A stretch of 64,000 nucleotides of DNA from Bacteroidota bacterium (GTDB taxonomy: Bacteria; Bacteroidota; Bacteroidia; UKL13-3). Of the stretch, positions 42,001 to 50,697 are shown in pieces (within the stretch, counting starts at the first letter, position 1; every line of letters starts with the position of its first letter). The notes beneath the pieces are model-generated. The model ran no database searches, was not told the DNA's origin, and saw only the letters and a program-made list of their open reading frames with translations. The stretch lies in the NCBI GenBank assembly GCA_027484685.1, contig JAIXSO010000019.1, positions 1 to 64,000 of the forward strand. The letters run 5' to 3'. Both the position numbers and the translations under genes were made by a program.

Positions 42001-42615
42001 TTATTCGTTTATTATACCTTTTCCTTCTCTTACCAACACAATTTCGTTGGTAGTGCAATCAATTATGGTTGATGGAATATTTCCTCCGTTTCCACCATCT
42101 ATAATAGCATCAACCAAATGTTGAAATTTATCGTTTATTTCTTCTGGATCGGTCATGTATTCTATTATCTCATCATCATGATGAATAGAAGTAACTACTA
42201 ATGGAGTTCCAACTTCGTTAACTAACAATTGTGCTATAATATTATCGGGTACCCTAATACCAATTGTTTTTTTATTGCCTTCAAAATATTTAGTTACGTT
42301 ATTAGTGGACTTTAAAATAAAAGTAAATGCTCCGGGTAAGTTATTTTTCATCAACCTAAAAACAGATTTATCTAAAGCTGTTGTAAAATCACTTAGATGA
42401 CTTAGACTAGAACATAACAGCGAAAAATTTACTTTCTCTGGTTTTTTACCAACTATTTTACACATGCGTTCAATGGCTTTTTTACTATCGAGTTTGCAAG
42501 CCATAGCATAAATAGTATCAGTTGGAATTATAACCACTCCATTATCGTTAAGCATATCAACTACTTTTTTTAAATCACGAACATTCGGATTTTTGGGATG
42601 CAATGATATTATCAT
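42001..42615 (-). CDS. L-threonylcarbamoyladenylate synthase (Sua5/YrdC family)
   Basis: 204 residues with the YrdC fold. The N-terminal LHPKNPNVRDLKKVVDMLND matches the YciO/Sua5 start; GVVIIPTDTIYAMACKLDSK near 26-45 holds the ATP/threonine site; KPEKVNFSLLCSSLSHLSDF near 59-78 and PGAFTFILKSTNNV near 93-106 follow. It makes threonylcarbamoyl-AMP for the universal t6A37 tRNA modification, or is a close YciO paralogue, which cannot be separated here. Cytoplasmic. It lies downstream of the H1-like gene with a terminator between them. Confidence 0.85.
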   Translation of the reverse strand: MIISLHPKNPNVRDLKKVVDMLNDNGVVIIPTDTIYAMACKLDSKKAIERMCKIVGKKPEKVNFSLLCSSLSHLSDFTTALDKSVFRLMKNNLPGAFTFILKSTNNVTKYFEGNKKTIGIRVPDNIIAQLLVNEVGTPLVVTSIHHDDEIIEYMTDPEEINDKFQHLVDAIIDGGNGGNIPSTIIDCTTNEIVLVREGKGIINE

Positions 42616-42648
42616 AATATTTTTTTATACAATATAATCAATATAAAT

Positions 42649-42686
42649 AAAAAAGCCTCATCATTTTTAATTGATAAGGCTTTTTA
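42649..42686 (-). terminator. Intrinsic terminator
   Basis: AAAAAGCCTCATCA pairs with TGATAAGGCTTTTT (one offset) around TTTTTAAT; T-run on the minus strand. It closes the H1-like gene, 20 bases after its stop. Confidence 0.8.
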
Positions 42687-42704
42687 TAGTAAAAAGTTAA
42701 AAAT

Positions 42705-43001
42705 TTATTTCTTTTTAGCTACTTTTTTTGCTGCTGCTTTTTTAGGAGCTGCTGCCTTTTTAACTGCCGCTTTTTTAGGAGCCGCTGCTTTTTTTGGAGC
42801 TGCTTTTTTTGCTGCTGCTTTTTTAGGAGCTGCCTTTTTAGCTGCTACTTTTTTTACTGCTACTTTTTTAGGAGCGGCTTTTTTTGCTGCTGCTTTTTTA
42901 GGAGCTGCTGCTTTTTTTACTGCTACTTTCTTTGCTGCTGCCTTCTTAGGAGCTGCTGCTTTTTTAGGAGCTGCTTTAGTTGTTTTTTTAGCTGTTGCCA
43001 T
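42705..43001 (-). CDS. Histone H1-like Lys/Ala-rich protein
   Basis: 98 residues composed almost only of Lys, Ala, Pro and Val in repeating units such as AAPKKAAAKK and VAVKKVAAKK. After MATAKKTTKAA there is no globular domain. Such proteins (H1/Hc1-like) bind DNA non-specifically and compact the nucleoid in Bacteroidota and Chlamydiae. The repetitive codon pattern makes the gene prone to length changes by slippage. It is monocistronic with its own terminator, and a 550-base AT-rich upstream region separates it from cinA. Confidence 0.85.
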   Translation of the reverse strand: MATAKKTTKAAPKKAAAPKKAAAKKVAVKKAAAPKKAAAKKAAPKKVAVKKVAAKKAAPKKAAAKKAAPKKAAAPKKAAVKKAAAPKKAAAKKVAKKK

Positions 43002-43555
43002 AATTGGTTAAATATTTAATTTGATTACAAAACAAAGTTATGATAGATGATTTAAAAGTCAAGCATTTATGTTTTTTATAAAATATTTTTTATAAAATAT
43101 CGTTACGATTTTTTGTTAACAAGTAATATGCAATCAAGGAAGATGCCTTTATTTACTGAATACGCGAGCGTTTTAAATTTTTAGCATTGCTGTTATTAAC
43201 TTATAAAAAAATTATAAACTTATTATAAACAATGTGTTACATGCTTTGCATTACCTACTATTAAATTATACCAATACATTATCATACAACCTTTCAAGTA
43301 GTCTTATTTTACAAGGCTTAACAAGGTTTATAAAATTACATATATTATAAAAAATTGCTTCTTAACTTTAAATTTTATAAAAATTAAATACTATAAATTA
43401 CATCATCATTTTATAAAATATAGTAGCATAAATTATACATTTATGTTTTTATGAGTTAAATATTTTTTACAAAATGAAACATTATTATAAAATAAATTAT
43501 TAGTAATGTTGTTGCAATAAATAAATACTAAACAAAACTATTTTAACTACTACTT
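43002..43555. other. AT-rich divergent intergenic region with repeated TTATAAA words
   Basis: Between the divergent H1-like and cinA genes. No open frame of interest. The word TTATAAA or its complement recurs at about 43076, 43090, 43201, 43221, 43328, 43346, 43374, 43412 and 43484, far more than in neighbouring gaps; several are extended to TTTTATAAAAT, a palindrome. The region should contain both promoters. Confidence 0.55.
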
Positions 43556-44800
43556 ATGAAAGCAGAAATAATAACTATTGGCGATGAATTATTGATTGGT
43601 CAAGTAATAGATACAAATAGTGCATGGCTTGGTCAACAGTTGAGTTCATTGGGTATTACGCTATATCAACGCACTGCTTGTGGCGATAGTAGAGAGCAAA
43701 TATTATCATGCTTACATGATGCTTCTTTAAGAAGTGATATCATAATTATAACAGGTGGTTTAGGGCCAACAAAAGATGATATAACTAAAAAAACTTTATG
43801 CGAATATTTTGATACAACTTTAGTAACTGATGATAAAGTTTTAGAATGGGTAACTAAAATTTTTAGAATGCGTAAAATGCCTATGCTTGATATAAATTTA
43901 CAACAAGCAATGATTCCAGCTAATAGTAAAACATTATGGAATAGAAGTGGCACTGCACCAGGAATGTGGTTTGATATAAATAATAAAATTTACATTTCAT
44001 TACCTGGAGTTCCTTTTGAAATGAAAGTAATTTTTGAAGAAGAAGCAGTACCATTATTGAAACAAAAATTTGAACTACCTTATATATACCATAGAACACT
44101 TCAAACTTGTTCAATAGGTGAAAGTTTTTTAGCTAATAAAATAAAAGATATTGAAGAAAACTTGCCAAGTTATATTAAGTTAGCCTACTTGCCTTCGGTT
44201 GGTGCTGTAAGGTTAAGGTTAAGTGCTTATGGAAACAACAAAGAGCAATTAGAAACGGAAGTAGCACAAATTTGTAATCAATTTTATGAAAGAATTGGTG
44301 AGTATATTTATGGTGAAGGTAATGATTCGTTAAACGAAGTAATAGGAGTTTTACTTAAAGGAAAAAATAAAACCATGGCAACTGCCGAAAGTTGTACCGG
44401 TGGTTTTATCGCTCATCAAATTACTTCCATAGCTGGTAGTTCAAAATATTATAAAGGAAGTATTGTTAGTTATGATAATAGTATAAAACAATTAGAACTA
44501 AATGTAAGTGATGAAATTTTAAAAACTGTAGGTGCTGTTAGTGAAGCTTGTGTTAAACAAATGGCAAACGAAGTATTGAAAAAATTTGATGTTGATTATG
44601 CCATTGCAACAAGCGGAATTGCTGGCCCTGATGGAGGCACAGATGAAAAGCCTGTAGGTACCGTTTGGATTGCTATTGCTAATAAAAATGAAGTTATAGC
44701 ACAAAAATTTAACATGGGCGACAATAGAGAAAGAACTATTTTAAGAACTTGTCTAATGTCGCTCGATATGTTAAGAAAAATGTTGTTACAAGAAAACTAG
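43556..44800 (+). CDS. cinA: CinA family protein (nicotinamide-nucleotide amidohydrolase)
   Basis: 414 residues, full two-domain CinA. N-terminal MoaB/MogA-like domain: IITIGDELLIGQVIDTNSAW near 5-24 and IIITGGLGPTKDDITKKTL near 62-80. C-terminal NMN deamidase domain: MATAESCTGGFIAHQITSIA near 273-292 and ATSGIAGPDGGTDEKPVGTV near 349-368. It hydrolyses nicotinamide mononucleotide amide and ADP-ribose-type nucleotides in pyridine nucleotide recycling. The product name competence-damage inducible is historical. Ends 3 bases from the converging TonB receptor stop. Confidence 0.95.
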   Translation: MKAEIITIGDELLIGQVIDTNSAWLGQQLSSLGITLYQRTACGDSREQILSCLHDASLRSDIIIITGGLGPTKDDITKKTLCEYFDTTLVTDDKVLEWVTKIFRMRKMPMLDINLQQAMIPANSKTLWNRSGTAPGMWFDINNKIYISLPGVPFEMKVIFEEEAVPLLKQKFELPYIYHRTLQTCSIGESFLANKIKDIEENLPSYIKLAYLPSVGAVRLRLSAYGNNKEQLETEVAQICNQFYERIGEYIYGEGNDSLNEVIGVLLKGKNKTMATAESCTGGFIAHQITSIAGSSKYYKGSIVSYDNSIKQLELNVSDEILKTVGAVSEACVKQMANEVLKKFDVDYAIATSGIAGPDGGTDEKPVGTVWIAIANKNEVIAQKFNMGDNRERTILRTCLMSLDMLRKMLLQEN

Positions 44801-44803
44801 TTG

Positions 44804-47074
44804 TTATAATTTAAACCTTAAACCACCATAGTACATTTGACCAAATACTGGTCCCCAAACCATGCTTGCATCAAAGTTACTTCCAAAAGGATTTTGAGCA
44901 TCTATGATTGGATTATTTTGTTTAAAGTTTAAAATATTTTCAACTCCAATATATATATCTAACTTTTTATTAAATAAACTTTTGCTTACTTGTGAGTTTA
45001 ATAAATAATAGCTTTCCGAAAAGTTAGGCAATTGTTTGTCACTATTATTTTGAAGTGTACTAGGTAATCTTTTGGGGCCAATCCACTGACAGGTTAAATC
45101 AAAACTCCATTTGTTTTTAGTTGTATAACCAATGTTTAAAAAAGCTCTATGAGCAGCTATTAAAGGCACTTCTTTTTCACCAATAGAATCGTAATGTGTT
45201 AGCACATCATATAATCGATAAGCTAATCTTACATCTAATCTTTTGATAGGTTCATAATCTAATTGTACCTGAAAACTATTTGAATATGATTTACCATTTA
45301 AGTTATAAAAACGTACTTCTTTTATATTGATGTCTCTATCAACCACCACTTGATTTTGGAAATAAGTATAATAATAATCTAAGCTAATGGTTCCTTTTCT
45401 ATAGTTCAGTTTAAAATCTTTAGTTAATGATAAACCAAAATTCCAAGCTACCTCTGGCTGCAAACCATAAGCATTTTTATTATAGTTGGTATTAAATACA
45501 AATTGCCTTGAGCTAACCAACAACCCTGTATTTTCAGCAATAATATTAGCAGTTCGTTGACCTCTACCAACACTGGCTCTTAAAACAGTTTGTTTATCAA
45601 AAGCTAAACGTGTATGCAAACGTGGCGTATAAAATAAGCCATATAAATTATTATAATCAAGGCGCTGACCAAACACTAAACTAAACTTATTTAAGTAGCT
45701 ATAAGTATATTCAAAAAATGCTCCTGCTACATTTTCATTTCGTTTAAAATGATAACGTGTATTTGTATTGAACGCATTATTATAATTATCAAAATGCTCA
45801 TTATAATTATCAAGCATTAAGCTTAGGCCTGTTCTAAACTTATGGTCGCTAGTATTAATTAACGATTGGTAAATAAGATTTGCATAAAGTGACTCTTGCA
45901 AACCTTCATAATTATTTTTACCAAAATAAGTATTGTAATTCTGACTCAATGCTGATAATTGTAAACCTAAACTTTTATAAATTTTCTTTGGGAAAACATA
46001 ACCAAATTTTAGCCAAGCATCTTTTTTTTCGGCTTTAATATTGGTGCCATATTGTGTAAACAAACTTCGTTTACTTACATCAAAATTTATTTGTCCACCC
46101 GTTTTATCATCACTTAAAAAACTAGCACCACCTTGCATAATAAAACCTTTACCTTTATCAAATTTAAATCTATACATAAGGTTAACTTGATAACCTAATG
46201 GATTATCTAAATAACCATCGTTGTTGTTATCCATTTTTAAAGATAACATACTACCATGCAACAATACAGATTGACTAAAAGAATTATTTAATTTGTTGGC
46301 TACAATTAAATTTGTTTCATACCTACCACCTTCGCTAGCATAAGCGTTAAAATATATTTTTTCTTTTACATCAGGCTTATGAAGCTCAGTATTTATTTGC
46401 CCTGCAATACTTTCAAAACCATTCACCACAGAACCAATTCCTTTAGTAACTTGAATGTTATTAATCCAAGTTCCAGGCGTGTATGTATTACCGTAGTTAA
46501 CCGCCAAACCCCTTGCTCCTGGCATATTTTCTTGCGTTAATTGAGCATATTGACTTGCCAAACCAAGCATTTGAATTTGTTTGGTTCCTGTTACTGCATC
46601 TGTTAAGTTTACATCAACCGAAGGATTGGTTTCGAAACTCTCACTTAAGTTACAACAAGCTGCTTTAAACAACTCTTTCTCGTTCATAATAGTGGTTTTC
46701 CATGGGTCAATAAAACTTACTTCCGAAGTTTTACGCTCAATAGTAACGTTTACATCTTTCAGCTTATTTTTAGTTATAAGTAAAACCTTTACAAACTTTT
46801 TTTCAGCCACAAAAATGGTATCAGTTTTATAGCCGACATAAGATACAACTAGGTTTTTAGTATTGGGTGAAAAGGGAATTTTAAAAACACCATTGCTATC
46901 TGATATTTCAATTTTGTTTTCGTTTAACCATTTAATATAAGCACCTTGTATGGGTGTAATATTTCCTTTCAAGTCCACATCAACCACAATGCCTTTTAAA
47001 AAATCGTTAGTTGTTTGCGCATGGATATAATTCACCATAAAAAATATGGTAAAAATTGCTACGAATTTTTTCAT
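44804..47074 (-). CDS. TonB-dependent receptor of a metal/copper cluster
   Basis: 756 residues from the ATG at 47074 (MKKFVAIFTIFF); the open frame extends 12 codons further but that would precede the signal peptide. After the signal (to AQ near 20) comes a carboxypeptidase-regulatory-like beta domain (22-110, VSYVGYKTDTI), the plug (about 120-230, with a Cys pair in FKAACCNLSES and NGFESIAGQIN), and a 22-strand barrel ending GQMYYGGLRFKL. The Cys-containing plug motif is found in receptors next to heavy-metal-associated proteins. Here an HMA protein is the immediate upstream gene, so metal (copper complex) uptake is inferred. Outer membrane. Confidence 0.85.
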   Translation of the reverse strand: MKKFVAIFTIFFMVNYIHAQTTNDFLKGIVVDVDLKGNITPIQGAYIKWLNENKIEISDSNGVFKIPFSPNTKNLVVSYVGYKTDTIFVAEKKFVKVLLITKNKLKDVNVTIERKTSEVSFIDPWKTTIMNEKELFKAACCNLSESFETNPSVDVNLTDAVTGTKQIQMLGLASQYAQLTQENMPGARGLAVNYGNTYTPGTWINNIQVTKGIGSVVNGFESIAGQINTELHKPDVKEKIYFNAYASEGGRYETNLIVANKLNNSFSQSVLLHGSMLSLKMDNNNDGYLDNPLGYQVNLMYRFKFDKGKGFIMQGGASFLSDDKTGGQINFDVSKRSLFTQYGTNIKAEKKDAWLKFGYVFPKKIYKSLGLQLSALSQNYNTYFGKNNYEGLQESLYANLIYQSLINTSDHKFRTGLSLMLDNYNEHFDNYNNAFNTNTRYHFKRNENVAGAFFEYTYSYLNKFSLVFGQRLDYNNLYGLFYTPRLHTRLAFDKQTVLRASVGRGQRTANIIAENTGLLVSSRQFVFNTNYNKNAYGLQPEVAWNFGLSLTKDFKLNYRKGTISLDYYYTYFQNQVVVDRDINIKEVRFYNLNGKSYSNSFQVQLDYEPIKRLDVRLAYRLYDVLTHYDSIGEKEVPLIAAHRAFLNIGYTTKNKWSFDLTCQWIGPKRLPSTLQNNSDKQLPNFSESYYLLNSQVSKSLFNKKLDIYIGVENILNFKQNNPIIDAQNPFGSNFDASMVWGPVFGQMYYGGLRFKL

Positions 47075-47097
47075 TAGTAATAAAATAATAGGTGAGA

Positions 47098-47130
47098 TAA
47101 AGGATAACAAATTGGTTTTGCTATCCTTTA
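47098..47130 (-). promoter_or_regulatory. Intra-operon hairpin between HMA gene and TonB receptor gene
   Basis: TAAAGGATA pairs with TATCCTTTA around a 15-base loop, 24 bases upstream of the receptor start. No T-run follows on the minus strand. It could set relative expression by partial termination or RNA processing. Confidence 0.35.
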
Positions 47131-47168
47131 AAATATTATAATAAATTCATTTAGTTTATTAGTTAAAA

Positions 47169-47516
47169 CTAATCATGGTGCGTAAAATCGTTATCACGAT
47201 ACATGCAGCAGTCAGGAAGTTTTAAATAAACTTTATCTGGAGCTTTTGTTTTTTCAGTATCATGTCCGCAATCAGCTATTAACTGATGGATTTTTTCAAT
47301 GGTAATTTTATCGGGCGAATAAACCACTTCTATTATTTTGGTATCTACATTCCAATCTGCCGATTTTACTCCTTTTACATCCAATGCTGTTTCAATTCTT
47401 TCTTTGCATTGAGGGCAATTGCCAAAAACTTTAAACTTAACTATAACTGGTTTTTTAGCGCTGCTAAATGCCATTAAACTAAAAATGGCTAATAATAATA
47501 CTATAATATTTTTCAT
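47169..47516 (-). CDS. Exported heavy-metal-associated (HMA) domain protein
   Basis: 115 residues. Signal peptide 1-20 (LLLAIFSLMAFSSA), then an HMA domain with the metal motif GNCPQCKERI, Cys34 and Cys37 (C-x2-C), and a typical ferredoxin-like fold (VKGVKSADWNVDTKIIEVVY). The tail adds LPDCCMYRD and ends HHD, giving extra Cys and His ligands after the fold. It should bind Cu(I) or a similar soft metal in the periplasm. It is 3 bases downstream of the cytochrome peroxidase gene, so co-translation is expected, and 94 bases before the TonB receptor. Confidence 0.85.
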   Translation of the reverse strand: MKNIIVLLLAIFSLMAFSSAKKPVIVKFKVFGNCPQCKERIETALDVKGVKSADWNVDTKIIEVVYSPDKITIEKIHQLIADCGHDTEKTKAPDKVYLKLPDCCMYRDNDFTHHD

Positions 47517-47519
47517 AAC

Positions 47520-48584
47520 TTATGGTTTTTTAAAATTGGGGTTGTTAATAAATTCGTAATCTGTAAGTGTTTTTAAAAAGGCAATGATTTGTTGCTTTTC
47601 AGTTTCATTCAGCCTACCTTTTTTAGCCAACGAAATATTTACATCTAATGTTGGTGATTCAACAAAACCTGTATTGTAATGCTCTAATACTTGCTCTAAA
47701 GTAGCAAACCTACCATCGTGCATATAAGGCGCAGTGAGTTCAATATTACGAAGTGAAGGTGTTTTAAACTTACCTCTATCTAAAATAGATTTGGTAACTC
47801 TTTCTCTGCCTAAATCTGTAAAAACTGAATCAAGACCGTTATTCCTAAACTCAAAATCGGTAAAAGTACTTCCAAAAGTGTGGCAATGGGTACAATCACC
47901 TTTATCTTGATTTTCATATAACTCTTTGCCTTTTAATTCATCTTGCGATAACTCTACTTCTCCTCTTAAAAATTTATCGTATTTGCTATTTGCCGAAATC
48001 ATTGTTCTTTCAAATTGAGCAACCGCTTTCATTAGTAATTGAGAGGTAATGCTATCGGTTCCAAACGCTCTTTTAAACAATTTAGGATATTCAGGATGTT
48101 TATTGAGTTTATACAAAACATTGGTTAATGTTTCATGCATTTCTAATGGATTTTCAATTGGGCCAATAACTTGGTCTTCAATAGTTGCAGCACCACCATC
48201 CCAAAAAAACTTTTTCTCCCAAGCCAAATTCATAATTGGCATGGCATTTCGCGTTCCTATTTCACCAGTAATTCCTTTACTAAAGCGCAATGTACTATCG
48301 GTAAAAGCATAGTTTTGGTTATGACAACTTCCACATGATTGTGTGTTATTTAACGATAACATTGGATCATAAAATAACTTTCTTCCTAAAGCAATTCCCT
48401 CCACTGTTAATGGATTATTGGTAGGAATTACAATTTTAGGAAAACCAAAAGGTGTGGCTAACGAAAAAGGTGTGGCCGGAGTATCAATTGTATTGGTATT
48501 GGTTGGAGTTACTTTATCGTCTTTTGTGCACGAAAAAATTAGAACAACCAAAGTTATCATTAATAAAATAATGTACCTCTTCAT
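47520..48584 (-). CDS. Di-heme cytochrome c peroxidase (MbnH/CcpA-MauG superfamily) lipoprotein
   Basis: 354 residues from the ATG at 48584, one base after the MbnP stop; an ATG six codons earlier would overlap it. Lipobox IFSC (Cys19). Two c-type heme sites: SCGSCHNQ (Cys84, Cys87, His88) and DCTHCHT (Cys231, Cys234, His235). APYMHDGRFATLEQVLEHY near 285-303 is the conserved C-terminal block. Bacterial di-heme peroxidases reduce H2O2; the MbnH branch instead oxidises a Trp of MbnP to kynurenine. Position next to an MbnP gene favours the MbnH role, but sequence alone does not separate the two. Extracytoplasmic. Confidence 0.85.
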   Translation of the reverse strand: MKRYIILLMITLVVLIFSCTKDDKVTPTNTNTIDTPATPFSLATPFGFPKIVIPTNNPLTVEGIALGRKLFYDPMLSLNNTQSCGSCHNQNYAFTDSTLRFSKGITGEIGTRNAMPIMNLAWEKKFFWDGGAATIEDQVIGPIENPLEMHETLTNVLYKLNKHPEYPKLFKRAFGTDSITSQLLMKAVAQFERTMISANSKYDKFLRGEVELSQDELKGKELYENQDKGDCTHCHTFGSTFTDFEFRNNGLDSVFTDLGRERVTKSILDRGKFKTPSLRNIELTAPYMHDGRFATLEQVLEHYNTGFVESPTLDVNISLAKKGRLNETEKQQIIAFLKTLTDYEFINNPNFKKP

Positions 48585-48585
48585 G

Positions 48586-49335
48586 TTATTGAACCTTTTC
48601 AAAAGTGAACGATTTTTCTAAATTACTTTTCATGTTAGCAATCCAAATATCATCTGCTGCATCGCTCGACTGGCGGTCGTTATCAATATTGAAATCAATG
48701 ATATTTTGAGCTGAATAAGCTTTATTTAAATCAAAATCTACAGTAAAGTTACCTACAGTTCCAACGTTTACAGCTGGCAACGATAATGTAACATAAGCCC
48801 TAGCAGGATTTGTACCTAAATGTAATCTTAAAGGTTTTACACCATTAAACGAACTGGTATATTTACCTTCGTGTTTCAAAAATATATATCCTGTATTCCA
48901 AGTCCAAATCATACCATAACTTGGGTCTAAAAATCCATCTTGTAAACCACTTGTATTTCTAATAGAATCAACTCCTAAAATAAACTTCATTTTAGTGTAT
49001 TTTCCGTTGGGCACATTTTTTAAAGCAATTGTATTTTGTAGTGGTTCTGCTATATCAATTAAGTTATAGTTCTTGGCTAACCATTCATTGTTATTTTCAT
49101 CAACCAACGAAATATTGGTAACATAATACTTTAATATAGTAACTGTATATTTAGTATTAAGAGCATTGGTAAACTGTGTATCTATTAACTGAATTGGAGT
49201 TTCAGAAACAGTATTGTTAAATACTATATTTAAATTACTTGTTGCTATGGTAGTAGTAGGTTTAGTTTCTTCCTTATCGCATGAAACTAACAAAACGCAT
49301 GATATGAATATTAAATTTAAAATTATTTTTTTCAT
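48586..49335 (-). CDS. mbnP: MbnP family copper-binding lipoprotein
   Basis: 249 residues with lipobox LLVSC (Cys19). The beta-sandwich MbnP domain covers about 35-245: LNIVFNNTV near 35-43, YYVTNISLVDENN near 70-82, MKFILGVDSIRN near 116-127 and GMIWTWNTGYIFLKHEGKY near 141-159. Trp144 and Trp146 are candidates for conversion to kynurenine, and His155 (LKHEG) and His172 (LHLG) are candidate copper ligands. Characterised MbnP/CorA proteins bind copper only after the Trp modification by their partner peroxidase, whose gene follows directly here. Envelope-anchored. Confidence 0.85.
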   Translation of the reverse strand: MKKIILNLIFISCVLLVSCDKEETKPTTTIATSNLNIVFNNTVSETPIQLIDTQFTNALNTKYTVTILKYYVTNISLVDENNNEWLAKNYNLIDIAEPLQNTIALKNVPNGKYTKMKFILGVDSIRNTSGLQDGFLDPSYGMIWTWNTGYIFLKHEGKYTSSFNGVKPLRLHLGTNPARAYVTLSLPAVNVGTVGNFTVDFDLNKAYSAQNIIDFNIDNDRQSSDAADDIWIANMKSNLEKSFTFEKVQ

Positions 49336-49438
49336 TGTATTAATTGATTAATTGACCAATACGAAAATATTGGGTAAATAAAAACAAGCAGCTTAAACAA
49401 TGATGCTTAAGAGCCAAAATCAGTAAAATACAATTATC

Positions 49439-49828
49439 CTAAATGCGAAGAAAAATACCACTCAATACAGTGAGAATGAGAGGCGGTATAAAACCGTCTT
49501 TTTCTGTAAAGGTATTTTTGTTAAAGTTACAAGAGAAGGTGTTAAATGTTATTTTTTGCCAAACAAAACCAAGTAATTTATAACTGCTATTATTTAAGTT
49601 AATGGTTTTAACCAAATTTGATTGGTCATCATTTACTTGGCATTTAATGGTAAAATCTTTACAGCAAGAATTATCTGCCAATTTACCACAATCGCAGGCA
49701 TCATCATTTCCGTGTTCAAAAAAACTAATATCAGTAATACTGCCACCACAAAAGTGAACGGAAGCATTTACTTTACTTGATAAAGTTAAATAAAATAGAG
49801 CAAATAATATGTAAAGTGTTTTCTTCAA
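49439..49828 (-). CDS. HYC_CC_PP family small exported protein
   Basis: 129 residues if started at the TTG 49828 (LKKTLYILFALFYL signal); the frame is open up to 49918 but those codons look non-coding. The family pattern is visible: VHFCGGSI near residue 26, then DDACDCGKLADNSCCKDF near 43-60 with five Cys including a CC pair, and DGFIPPL near the end, a PP motif before a C-terminal hydrophobic tail (LILTVLSGIF). Such proteins are found next to copper and heavy-metal genes in Bacteroidota, and the Cys-rich segment suggests soft-metal binding. It is first in the cluster, 103 bases before mbnP. Confidence 0.75.
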   Translation of the reverse strand: MKKTLYILFALFYLTLSSKVNASVHFCGGSITDISFFEHGNDDACDCGKLADNSCCKDFTIKCQVNDDQSNLVKTINLNNSSYKLLGFVWQKITFNTFSCNFNKNTFTEKDGFIPPLILTVLSGIFLRI

Positions 49829-50025
49829 ACCGTTTGCAATTATAAAGTAATTTTTGAAACAAAAAATAATTACACCGCTTTTTAAACAAATTTTAGGTTT
49901 GTAAAATGTAATTAACAAACAAATTACCTAATAAATGATTTGAATCTGCTTCATAAACCAATTACATTATTTCTTCTAACTCAATCAAAGTAATTATATT
50001 GCGAAACATTTTTTAACATAACTAT

Positions 50026-50625
50026 TTGAACATTCAACAATATATATCATCAGGCATTTTAGAAGCTTATTGCCTTGGCCAATTAAGCAATGAAGATATG
50101 ATAGCAGTTGACCAAATGGCTATTCAATACGAGGAAGTTAATCAAGAAATTACTCGAATTTTTGAATCGTTAGAACTTGATGTGAGTCCAGTTCAAAACG
50201 AACCACTATCGAAAAATAAAGTAAAGGTATTTAATGATATTTATAAACTAGATGCTGGAAAAGGGAAATTATTTCCTCCTTTAATTGAAGCCAAAACTCC
50301 ATTTATTGAAATAAAAAATTGGCTTGATGAGCAAAAAATAGTTACACCAATTTTAAACGAAAATCAAACTGCGCATCCTTTACCTAGTGACCAATTTGTT
50401 GAAAATTTTTTAGCTTGGGTAAAATTAGGGCATGATGAAGAAATACACTTTAATTATAATGAACACCTAGTAATTATAGAAGGCTCATGTAATATGTATT
50501 TTGGTGCTGAAGTGAAAAGTTATAAAGCAGGTGATATAATAAGTATTGAACCCAATATAGCCCACAAAGCCATTGTCACTTCAAAAGAACCTATGTTTGT
50601 TTTAGTGCAAAGACAAACTATTTAA
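50026..50625 (+). CDS. ChrR-like anti-sigma/cupin protein
   Basis: 199 residues; the start is TTG at 50026 since no ATG fits. N-terminal segment NIQQYISSGILEAYCLGQLS with SNEDMIAVDQMA resembles anti-sigma factor N-termini (RskA/ChrR type), and residues 110-195 form a cupin: FVENFLAWVKLGHDEEIHF, HLVIIEGSCNMYFGAE near 145-160 and YKAGDIISIEPNIAHKAIV near 164-182. The cupin His/Glu ligands suggest one bound metal. A sigma factor gene is not adjacent. It diverges from the copper cluster, sharing the 198-base upstream region, in which TAGGTTTG (49894-49901) is a possible + strand -7 box. Confidence 0.6.
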   Translation: MNIQQYISSGILEAYCLGQLSNEDMIAVDQMAIQYEEVNQEITRIFESLELDVSPVQNEPLSKNKVKVFNDIYKLDAGKGKLFPPLIEAKTPFIEIKNWLDEQKIVTPILNENQTAHPLPSDQFVENFLAWVKLGHDEEIHFNYNEHLVIIEGSCNMYFGAEVKSYKAGDIISIEPNIAHKAIVTSKEPMFVLVQRQTI

Positions 50626-50631
50626 AAAATA

Positions 50632-50666
50632 AAGCCGCTGTAATTTTATTCACAACGGCATTTATT
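50632..50666. terminator. Weak hairpin between converging genes
   Basis: AAAGCCGCTGT pairs with ACAACGGCATTT imperfectly around AATTTTATTC, just past the cupin stop and 30 bases past the globin stop on the other strand. T-runs on both sides are short. Confidence 0.4.
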
Positions 50667-50697
50667 CGAACATTAAGACAAATGAAAAAATTGCTTT

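Noticed and set aside
42705-43001. Lys/Ala repeat frame as an artefact of low-complexity DNA
   Set aside because: It has a proper start, stop and terminator, the frame is maintained through all repeats, and H1-like proteins of this composition are a known family in Bacteroidota.
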